Below, piece after piece: positions 1-4,663 of a DNA stretch of 12,195 nucleotides. The notes below the pieces were generated by a model. The model saw only the letters and a program-made list of their open reading frames with translations, ran no database searches and was not told the DNA's origin. Each line of letters opens with the position of its first letter. Position 1 is the stretch's first letter. Source of the stretch: Pelotomaculum sp. UBA4789 (lineage in GTDB: Bacteria > Bacillota > Desulfotomaculia > Desulfotomaculales > Pelotomaculaceae); the NCBI GenBank assembly GCA_002402945.1, contig DHGV01000094.1:1-12195 (forward strand). Direction: 5' to 3'. The translations under genes were made by a program, and so were the position numbers.

Positions 1-33
1 CATTTCCTCTTCGGTAAATTTTTTGTTAGCCAT
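1..33 (-). CDS. N-terminal 11 codons of an IS3-type HTH protein (partial, runs off the window)
   Basis: The reverse strand reads a clean ATG start followed by Met-Ala-Asn-Lys-Lys-Phe-Thr-Glu-Glu-Glu-Met, preceded by a perfect AGGAGG ribosome binding site (plus-strand 41-47) about 7 bases upstream. From memory, proteins beginning with this sort of KKFTEEE stretch are the small helix-turn-helix OrfA-like proteins next to IS3/IS150-type integrases. Only 11 residues are visible, so the family call rests mainly on the element-end features upstream of it (terminal TGTACCC tip, own promoter). The rest of the gene lies outside the window. Confidence 0.5.
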   Translation of the reverse strand, partial: MANKKFTEEEM

Positions 34-62
34 ACGATATTCCTCCTATTCAGTACAGTTTT

Positions 63-91
63 ATTTTAATACCTGCCTGAATTGGAGTCAA
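63..91 (-). promoter_or_regulatory. Sigma-A-type promoter of the IS3-like element
   Basis: On the minus strand a -35 box TTGACT (plus 86-91) is followed after 17 bases by TAAAAT (plus 63-68), each 5 of 6 to consensus. It lies about 30 bases before the HTH start at 33 and points into that gene. The -35 box is embedded in the innermost, partly degenerate copy of the tandem repeat. Confidence 0.65.
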
Positions 92-200
92 AAACCCCAT
101 TTGTCCGAAGTGAAGGGTTTTAAAAATCCAGCTGTCCAAAATTAAGGGTTTCAAAAATTCACTCGTCCGGAATAAAGGGTTTCTAAAACCCTTCTTGTCC
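84..200 (-). repeat. Four tandem ~31-bp repeats in the IS3-like terminus
   Basis: On the minus strand the motif GGAC recurs at 200-197, 168-165, 137-134 and 106-103, a spacing of 32, 31 and 31 bases. Each unit continues with a run resembling GTTTTTRAAACCCTT, strongest in the outer three units and degenerate in the innermost one. The units are directly adjacent, so this is a tandem repeat and not a spacer array. The position between terminal tip and promoter suggests binding sites for the element's own proteins, which is inference. Confidence 0.7.
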
Positions 201-215
201 ATTCTATAGGGTACA

Positions 216-1029
216 TTATATAGAAACGGAACGAAAGTGCAGCATTGCCACACGCAACCAGCGTTTGGCAGCCATTCATGCTTTTTTTCGCTACGTACAG
301 GCACAGACACCAGAAAGACTTCTGATGCTCCAGCGGATCCTATCCATTCCACTGAAAAAGACAGGGAAACCAGCAGTAGCTTATTTAACAACGGAAGAGT
401 TGGAAGTTATATTAAATCAGCCTGACCGGAAAACACCAGCAGGTCGTCGCGATCTGTTGCTTTTGACAGTACTGTATGACTCTGGCGCACGGGTTCAGGA
501 ATTAATAGATCTTTTGGTCCGCGACATCCGGTTCACACAACCAGCCACTATCACTCTCAAAGGCAAAGGCCGAAAAGTGCGGCATGTGCCGCTGATGAGC
601 AGGACAGCTGTCCTGCTGAAAGATTACCTGGAAGAAAGACGATTAACTGCCGCTGACAGGTCAGACTACCCCTTGTTCTTTAACAGCCGTCGTCAGAAAC
701 TGACCCGAGCAGGGGTTTCGTACATTATTAACAAGTATGTTAAAGTTGTCAAAGAACAAAACACCATCCTTTTGCCGAACAAAGTCTCACCGCATGTGTT
801 CAGGCACACCAAAGCTATGCACCTTTTACAAGCGAACGTCAATCTGGTTTACATCCGGGACTTTTTAGGTCATTCCAGTGTTACCACCAGTGAGATCTAT
901 TCCAGGGCGGATGCCCGGATGAAACGTCTGGCACTGGAACAAGCTTACTCACCAACAGTGATTGATGATGTACCCGCCTGGCAGGATGATCAGGATTTAC
1001 TGACCTGGTTACAGAAGATCTGCCAATAG
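216..1029 (+). pseudogene. Tyrosine recombinase (XerC/D-like transposon integrase), N-terminus truncated
   Basis: This is the C-terminal part of a tyrosine recombinase that breaks and rejoins DNA through a covalent 3'-phosphotyrosine. Numbering from the TTG at 265, the catalytic set is complete: R76 (in SGARVQEL), K101 in the KGKGRK beta-hairpin, H177 and R180 (PHVFRH), H203 (LGHSS) and the nucleophile Y212 (SEIYSR). Reading upstream of that TTG, the frame continues with family-like residues (ERKC-SIATRNQRL) back to about 217, with a stop at 184, so 265 is not a true start. Relatives are about 330 residues; roughly the first 70 to 90, the SAM-like core-binding domain, are missing. The loss coincides with the IS3-like end at 215. 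No ribosome binding site is visible at any candidate start. The protein resembles recombinases that mobilise transposons, possibly of the recombinase-in-trio (RIT) kind, but no partner genes remain. Confidence 0.8.
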
Positions 1030-1034
1030 TCTAT

Positions 1035-1143
1035 TTATGTCAAGTTGACAGGGGCATAAATGAGATTTATTGCTTGTTTGTGCCCATCAACTTTACATAA
1101 GCAAATACTTTGCATAATTGCCGGTATGGAAAGCTTTACATAA
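1035..1143. repeat. Cluster of TTATGTAAAG-type recombinase sites at the element end
   Basis: A forward TTATGTCAAGTTGA at 1035-1048 is mirrored by TCAACTTTACATAA at 1087-1100 (13 of 14 positions complementary); the arms extend to GGGGCA/TGCCC. Two more copies of the inverted core follow, CTTTGCATAA at 1108-1117 and CTTTACATAA at 1134-1143. A small perfect hairpin, ATAAAT-GAG-ATTTAT, sits in the loop near 1056-1070. The block begins 5 bases after the recombinase stop and its last copy touches the broken istB gene. It is therefore most simply the right terminus and binding sites of the recombinase element. That role is inference. Confidence 0.6.
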
Positions 1144-1570
1144 CGGCAAGACCCACCTTGCGGTGGCCCTGGGAATTGAGGCTGTAAATGCCGGCTACCG
1201 GGTTTATTTCACTCAGATGGACCAATTGATGCACCTTTTCAAGACCGAAACCATTTCGGGCCGAAGCCGGCGGCAGCTAAGGATGCTTTACCGTGCGAAT
1301 CTGGTTATCCTGGACGAGGTGGGCTTCCAGCCCATCTCCCGCCAGGAGGCAAACTTGTTATTTAGCCTGATTAACCGGTTGTACCAGCAAACCTCGGTTA
1401 TCCTGACTTCCAACAAGGACTTTGAGGAGTGGGGTGAATTTCTGGGCGACCCGGTTATTACCGCAGCCATGTTGGACCGGCTCATGCACAAGTGTGAACT
1501 TTTCAACATGACTGGTGACAGCTACCGGCTCAAACACAGGGAACGGATATTCGAGATCAATGATAATTAG
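1144..1570 (+). pseudogene. istB: IS21-family IstB ATPase helper, 5' part removed by insertion
   Basis: IstB is the AAA+ ATPase that assists the IS21 transposase IstA. The remnant starts inside the Walker A motif: only NGKTHLA remains of the usual GxxGxGKT. It then runs intact to the normal C-terminus, with Walker B LVILDEVGF, the sensor-like TSN (VILTSNKDFEEW), an arginine-containing AAMLDRL segment and the final SYRLKHRE stretch. About 142 of the typical ~250 residues are left. A TTG at 1118 opens the frame, but the residues before NGKT (PVWKALH) come from the recombinase-site sequence, so that start is artificial. The break falls at 1143/1144, right after CTTTACATAA. No istA is present in the window. 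The protein cannot bind ATP normally and the gene is dead. Confidence 0.85.
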
Positions 1571-1629
1571 TCAATAAATTTTCCAGTTTTACAGGTGGCC
1601 AAGTACTGTATTTTTATTGGCCGTTAACA
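1571..1629 (+). mobile_element. Probable right end of the IS21-type element
   Basis: After the istB stop the sequence contains two related blocks, TTTTACAGGTGGCCAAG (about 1587-1603) and TTTTTATTGGCCGTTAACA (about 1611-1629). Read inward on the minus strand they both present a GGCCA core followed by an A/T run. Subterminal repeats of this sort and a TGTTAA-like outer tip are typical of IS21 ends. The outer boundary near 1629 is a guess because the left end of the element is not available for comparison. Confidence 0.35.
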
Positions 1630-1703
1630 CGGGTTCTTGTGATACTCATGAAATGATAAAAGCGTCCCAGGTTGGAACGCCTTAATATCTCATTTTATTA
1701 ATA

Positions 1704-1729
1704 AAAAGCCGTCTCTTGACGGCATTTTT
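1704..1729 (-). terminator. Rho-independent terminator downstream of the abrB-like gene
   Basis: GCCGTC and GACGGC (1708-1713 and 1718-1723) pair perfectly around a 4-base TCTT loop. The flanks are A-rich on the left and T-rich on the right, so the minus transcript ends in TTTTTAT. It lies 14 bases past the stop of the minus-strand regulator. The plus direction also has ATTTTT after the stem, so it may act both ways. Confidence 0.8.
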
Positions 1730-1742
1730 AAAAGGACTATTT

Positions 1743-1994
1743 TTATTTGATAATTTTATGTATAGCTTTGATACACTCACCACAGACACTTTTCCCTTTA
1801 ATGTACTTTATGCTCTCTGTACTATCACAAAAAGTACAAGTTGGCTCATATCTCTTCAAGATAATGCGTTCACCATCAACAAATATTTCCATAGGGTCCC
1901 TTGTTTCAATGCCTAAATCAGATCTTAATTCCCTGGGTATAATAACCCGTCCGAGCCAGTCCATTTTTCTGACTAGACCAGTTGCTTTCAACAT
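1743..1994 (-). CDS. AbrB/SpoVT-family transition-state regulator with a four-cysteine tail
   Basis: This 83-residue protein begins with the swapped-hairpin SpoVT-AbrB DNA-binding domain: TGLVRKMDWLGRVIIP, then RELRSDLGIETRDPMEIFVD and ERIILKRY (residues 5-49). This is closely parallel to Bacillus AbrB in spacing and key residues. Residues 53-74 form CxxC-x14-CxxC (C53, C56, C71, C74), which could bind zinc. Bacillus AbrB lacks this arrangement, though as I recall clostridial relatives often have it. Such proteins act as dimers or tetramers that bind AT-rich promoters and repress stationary-phase genes. The ATG at 1994 follows GGAGAG with about 6 bases of spacing. The gene is monocistronic, with its own promoter and terminator. 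Target genes cannot be read from the context. Confidence 0.88.
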   Translation of the reverse strand: MLKATGLVRKMDWLGRVIIPRELRSDLGIETRDPMEIFVDGERIILKRYEPTCTFCDSTESIKYIKGKSVCGECIKAIHKIIK

Positions 1995-2033
1995 TAACTC
2001 TCCTTTTTTGACAATAAACCAGAAATTTACTAT

Positions 2034-2062
2034 ATGATACCAGTCATAGATTTTAGTGTAAA
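2034..2062 (-). promoter_or_regulatory. Sigma-A-type promoter of the abrB-like gene
   Basis: On the minus strand TTTACA (plus 2057-2062) and TATCAT (plus 2034-2039) are separated by 17 bases, each 5 of 6 to consensus. The start codon at 1994 is about 40 bases downstream of the -10 box. The leader is AT-rich, which would suit autoregulation by an AbrB-type protein, but no operator can be proven. Confidence 0.6.
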
Positions 2063-2082
2063 TAAGATTTTTGGTTAATAAT

Positions 2083-2112
2083 TGGAGCGGTCCCGTCTCC
2101 AGTACCGCTCCA
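2083..2112. other. Isolated strong hairpin without a T-tract
   Basis: TGGAGCGGT (2083-2091) and ACCGCTCCA (2104-2112) form a perfect 9-bp stem around a 12-base loop. Neither strand has a U-run after the stem, so a terminator is unlikely. It lies between the tRNA terminator and the abrB-like promoter. Its role is unknown; it may be the remnant of a mobile element end. Confidence 0.4.
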
Positions 2113-2212
2113 GAAAACTACAGTAATTCAAAATAAAACGTTGTTTCTATTAAAAAATATAACGCCCCAGGTGATGGCCCGTCCCGCAAAGCATATCTCC
2201 AAGTAAATTTAC

Positions 2213-2237
2213 AAAAAGAAAAAGCCCCGAAAGGCTT
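2213..2237 (-). terminator. Terminator of the tRNA-Leu gene
   Basis: On the minus strand the transcript past the tRNA folds AAGCCT-TTCG-GGGCTT (plus 2222-2237), a 6-bp stem (one G-T pair) closed by a UUCG tetraloop. It is followed by TTTCTTTTTG. The hairpin starts seven bases after the encoded CCA. Confidence 0.8.
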
Positions 2238-2243
2238 GTGTGT

Positions 2244-2332
2244 TGGTGCCCGAGACCGGAATCGAACCGGTACGGGGAGTTAACCCCGCAGGATTTTAAG
2301 TCCTGTGCGTCTGCCAGTTCCGCCACTCGGGC
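2244..2332 (-). tRNA. tRNA-Leu, anticodon UAA, CCA encoded
   Basis: The minus strand starts GCCCGAG at 2332 and pairs with CTCGGGC near the 3' end (plus 2248-2254). Discriminator A is at 2247 and an encoded CCA at 2246-2244. The anticodon arm is CAGGA-CTTAAAA-TCCTG, giving anticodon TAA. A long variable arm (CGGGG-TTAACT-CCCCG) marks a class II tRNA, and the T arm carries GGTTCGATTCC. The D loop has the leucine-type GGCGGAACTGGCAGAC layout. Together these identify leucine. The structure appears intact, with its own promoter and terminator. Confidence 0.97.
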
Positions 2333-2358
2333 ATTTTAGTTCAGTTTAGCGCAAAGTA

Positions 2359-2387
2359 ATTCTAGCATTTCGGGTTTGCCTTGTCAA
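2359..2387 (-). promoter_or_regulatory. Promoter of tRNA-Leu
   Basis: On the minus strand a perfect -35 box TTGACA (plus 2382-2387) and a -10 box TAGAAT (plus 2359-2364) are spaced by 17 bases. The predicted start lies about 20 bases before the mature tRNA 5' end at 2332. The promoter survives although transposon debris begins little more than 100 bases upstream. Confidence 0.8.
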
Positions 2388-2526
2388 GAATCCTAGGGAC
2401 GGTGTCAACTTGTTGTAGGATATTTCAATTAAGAGATTTTGCTTCTTTGGATATTCGGGAGGATATAATCTCGCACCCCAACTCTAGATGGAAGACAGAT
2501 GGGCAGAATTGATATCCTCGTTTTTA
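2388..2526. other. Non-coding stretch between tRNA promoter and transposase remnant
   Basis: I see no gene here. The motif GGGACGGTGTCAACTTG at 2396-2412 resembles repeats that I associate with REP-type or IS200-type ends in clostridial genomes, but only one copy is present. The outer end of the ISLre2-type element should lie somewhere in this interval; no inverted repeat could be matched with the sequence beyond 3593. Confidence 0.3.
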
Positions 2527-2799
2527 TCATGCAAATCCAGCATTCTGAACTGACCTCAGCAGCCTGAACAATGGGGTTACTTTGCCTATTTTCTTTGCAG
2601 GGAGATTGCCCAGGGTATTCAGGTCAACATCGCAAAAAACCTTCTGGACACGCTTCATTGCCTTGTTGACGATACTGCTGATTTCTTCTTTTGTTCTCAA
2701 GTGCTCAACACCACCTGGCCATATCCCAAATGATCTTTTTGAGGTCGTCCCGATTTGCTTCTTTTAATGCTTTTCTCAGTATCCACCGGCATTCTGGAT

Positions 2800-2819
2800 C
2801 CTGCCTGCCGGCAGGCAGG
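2800..2819. repeat. 20-bp palindrome, copy 1
   Basis: This is a perfect inverted repeat, CCTGCCTGCCGGCAGGCAGG, identical to the copies at 3135-3154 and 3510-3529. Removing the 20 bp joins ...MNCTGA to HPECRWILRKALKEA in one frame, which fits continued transposase sequence. Here it is therefore a pure insertion. No flanking target duplication is evident. Confidence 0.9.
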
Positions 2820-3134
2820 GTGCGCCTGTGCAGTTCATAATGGCTTTGTTGAGATGGTATTTGTCTAATACCGGCTTTGATTTCGGCAGGATTTCCAGCC
2901 CCTTCTTGATCCAGCTGGCTCCGTCTCCGTGGATGTAAATTGCCTCTATCTTATCTATGTCATAGGCTTCATAAATCCAATCGGCTGCTCTAAACCAAAG
3001 GTCTTCGCTTGTTTCTCCGTAGGCACAGATATGGTGGGTGTTTATACAACGGCTCCTGTTTTTACCTGGCTTTTTAATCCCTTCGTGAACTGTTATTATC
3101 GGTAAGTTTGTGTTGCTGCCGTCTTGCAAGGCGA

Positions 3135-3154
3135 CCTGCCTGCCGGCAGGCAGG
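3135..3154. repeat. 20-bp palindrome, copy 2, at a deletion junction
   Basis: The sequence is identical to copy 1. In the transposase frame it encodes LPAGRQ and joins SYGESS directly to VALQDG, whereas related transposases have about 45 residues between these blocks. Removing only 20 bp would break the frame. The simplest reading is collapse between two former copies, which is inference. Confidence 0.9.
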
Positions 3155-3509
3155 CTGCTTTCACCGTAAGAGCTTTCTGCGGCATGACTCACCATATCTG
3201 CCCCGACTGTCAGCGATATTCGCTCATACGGCTCCAATCCCGCTACGAGATCTACAGGGTGCAGGTATGCCTTCTTGCGCTTGTTATAGTAATATGAACG
3301 GGAATATGTCAAGGTTCCAAATCTTGTGTATACTGTCCGCTCTTCGCTCCTGCGTTCTACTACCAGGCCTTCTTCTCTGCGCCTGGTTTTGTCTTTTGCT
3401 ATTTGCCGGTCTGTTTCTTCCAGATATGCTTTGATCATGTCAAGTAAAAATATGTCACTGCTCTTTTTTAATCCTTTCTCCATCTCCGCCAGATCCATTG
3501 CTTTATCTT

Positions 3510-3529
3510 CCTGCCTGCCGGCAGGCAGG
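3510..3529. repeat. 20-bp palindrome, copy 3
   Basis: The sequence is identical to the other two copies. On the transposase strand, deleting the 20 bp restores VVEFFKEDKAMDLAEMEK in a single frame. The flanks on the plus strand are CTT on both sides (3507-3509 and 3530-3532), compatible with a 3-bp target duplication, but the other intact insertion does not show one. Confidence 0.9.
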
Positions 3530-3748
3530 CTTTGAAAAATTCTACAACTTCTGTTATGAATCGCTTGCATACTTCCTGTATAATATTATTCAAAGAGACC
3601 TCTCCTTCTCTGGTTCTTGTTGTTTTGGTTGACTTCATTTTACCAAAGAAGGGTTGTCTCTTTCTGTTTTTCTCCTACATTTATTTTACACCGGGAGGTT
3701 TTTTGCAGGGTGCTACAACCGGCTTGTCTCTGACAGAGTGTTATGCAC

Positions 3749-3777
3749 TTGCGCTTTTATCATTTGTGCTGTAAAAT
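3749..3777 (+). promoter_or_regulatory. Possible promoter of the degV operon
   Basis: TTGCGC (3749-3754) and TAAAAT (3772-3777) are spaced by 17 bases and lie about 30 bases before the degV start. The -10 box is good (5 of 6) and the -35 box is weak (3 of 6). The rest of the 3594-3808 interval holds the transposase ribosome binding site and probably the outer end of the ISLre2-type element. I found no other feature in it. Confidence 0.4.
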
Positions 3778-3808
3778 TTCCGGTAAAGATCAGTGAAGGG
3801 TTGTTCAT

Positions 3809-4645
3809 ATGGGTATTAAAATAATCACCGACAGCTCGTGCGACCTGCTGGAAGAACTGGTTGACAAATATGATATTGGTGTAGTTTCCCTGCACGTCAC
3901 CTTTGATAACAATGAAACTTTTACCGAAAGGGTGACCATCAAACCGGAGCAGTTTTGGGAACGCATGGCCGCTAGCCGTGGCCTGCCCAAGACATCCAGG
4001 CCGTCGCCGGAAGCTTTTGCTGAGGCCTTCAGGGAAGCGCTGGCCAACCATGCCGCGGTTGTATTTATTGGCTTGTCATCGGCTCTCAGCGGCACTTTTG
4101 AAAGCGCCCAACTGGCAACTAATTCTGTGCCCGGAGACATCTACCTGATTGATTCCTTAACCGGTTCACTGGGGCTGGGTATCCTGGCTATCAAGGCTCA
4201 TGAATTCATCCGCTCCGGAGACAGTGTGCAGGATGTCGTAAAAAAGGTCATCGATTACAGAAACAAAATGACCACCCTTTTTACAATGGACTCCCTGGAA
4301 AACCTGATTAAAGGCGGACGTGTAGGCCGGCTGCCGGGTTTTATCGGTACGATGCTCAGCATCAGACCCATCGGCAAAGCAGGAGACAGGGGCCAGATAG
4401 ATGTCTTGGAAAAGGTTCGGGGACGCGCCAAGTCACTGCAGCGGATTGTAGAGCTGGTAGGTGAAATGGGCAGCAGCCTGCAGGATAAAATTGTAGGCAT
4501 CAGCCATGTCAATTGTCTTCAGGATGCTTTGAACTTACAGAAAAGCATAGAAGAGTGTTATCATCCCGGCAGGATGATTGTCAGCAAAATAGGCAGCACG
4601 ATGGGGACATACGCGGGCAACGGGGGGATAATTGTATCGTTCTGA
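3809..4645 (+). CDS. DegV-family fatty-acid-binding protein (FakB-like)
   Basis: DegV proteins bind a single fatty acid and, with the kinase FakA, supply acyl-phosphate for phospholipid synthesis. This 278-residue protein has the normal family length and landmarks: TDSSCDL at 7-13, TSRPSPEAF at 62-70 (the TSQPS loop), SSALSGTF at 90-97, IDS at 114-116, LENLIKGGRVGR at 163-174, the LSIRPI core at 183-188 and the C-terminal IGSTMGTYAGNGGIIVSF. The last motif usually reads IGxxIGxHxGPG. Here Tyr268 replaces the histidine thought to touch the fatty-acid carboxylate, and Asn271 replaces proline. A GAAGGG ribosome binding site precedes the ATG by about 8 bases. No fakA (DAK2-domain) partner is in the window. 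It is the first gene of a short group with two small unknown genes. Confidence 0.9.
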   Translation: MGIKIITDSSCDLLEELVDKYDIGVVSLHVTFDNNETFTERVTIKPEQFWERMAASRGLPKTSRPSPEAFAEAFREALANHAAVVFIGLSSALSGTFESAQLATNSVPGDIYLIDSLTGSLGLGILAIKAHEFIRSGDSVQDVVKKVIDYRNKMTTLFTMDSLENLIKGGRVGRLPGFIGTMLSIRPIGKAGDRGQIDVLEKVRGRAKSLQRIVELVGEMGSSLQDKIVGISHVNCLQDALNLQKSIEECYHPGRMIVSKIGSTMGTYAGNGGIIVSF

Positions 4646-4663
4646 TCAGAAAGGAGCCGCGGT

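Larger units (their letters stand above)
1..215 (-). mobile_element. End of an IS3-like insertion sequence
   Basis: Read from 215 leftwards on the minus strand, the sequence begins TGTACCCTATAGAATGGACA, which looks like an IS3-family terminal inverted repeat starting with TG. It is followed by four tandem ~31-bp repeats, a sigma-A promoter, a ribosome binding site and the start of an HTH gene reading inward. Immediately outside the tip (216 onward) an unrelated open frame continues into a tyrosine recombinase that lacks its N-terminus, so 215/216 is the probable insertion junction. The other end and any target duplication are outside the window. The family assignment is from memory, not from a search. 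Confidence 0.55.
2527..3593 (-). pseudogene. Decayed ISLre2-family transposase carrying three palindromic inserts
   Basis: Read from a TTG at 3593 (GGAG at 3605-3602, 8-base spacing), the protein begins LNNIIQEVCKRFITEVVEF. It then continues with ISLre2/UPF0236 sequence: KAMDLAEMEKGLKKSSDIFL, LVVERRSEERTVYTRFGTL, YYYNKRKKAYLHPVDLVAGL, LTVGADMVSHAAESSYGES, CINTHHICAYG, IHGDGASWIKKGLEILP and LDKYHLNKAIM. The C-terminus is found in another frame (VDLNTLGNLPAKKIGKVTPL, ending at the TGA at 2529-2527). Three copies of a 20-bp palindrome interrupt it. The ones at 3510-3529 and 2800-2819 shift the frame. The one at 3135-3154 replaces roughly 45 family residues, including the segment that normally carries a conserved DADEDH motif. 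A second deletion near 2720 removes perhaps 60 to 100 residues before GVEHLRTKEE. Full-length relatives are about 470 to 480 residues. The copy is dead; the family call is from memory of conserved blocks. Confidence 0.87.

Noticed and set aside
84..200. Regularly spaced ~31-bp repeats as a possible CRISPR array
   Set aside because: The repeats are directly adjacent and degenerate, with no unique spacers and no cas genes. They lie inside an insertion sequence terminus.
265..267. TTG as the real start of the tyrosine recombinase
   Set aside because: Family-like residues continue upstream in the same frame and no ribosome binding site precedes it.
1118..1120. TTG as the real start of IstB
   Set aside because: The residues before NGKTHLA come from the neighbouring element end, and the Walker A motif would be incomplete.
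2083..2112. Hairpin as a terminator
   Set aside because: No U-tract follows on either strand.
2165..2205. GCCCGTCCCGCAAAGC-like stretch as a cyclic-di-GMP (GEMM) riboswitch
   Set aside because: Only a short GCAAAGC resemblance exists. The paired stems and tetraloop-receptor elements cannot be drawn, and no plus-strand gene follows.
2582..2767. Plus-strand 61-residue frame
   Set aside because: It is antisense to the C-terminal part of the ISLre2-type transposase and has no ribosome binding site.
2776..3570. A continuous 264-residue minus-strand reading frame as an intact protein starting MQAIHNRSCRIFQ
   Set aside because: The first residues are out of frame with the true transposase N-terminus, and the last residues follow a palindrome-induced frame shift. 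The frame is an artefact of the inserts in a pseudogene.
3108..3774. Plus-strand frames of 69 to 108 residues between 3108 and 3774
   Set aside because: They mirror the transposase remnant and its upstream region, with no supporting start signals; a proline/cysteine-rich composition is expected from the antisense palindrome.
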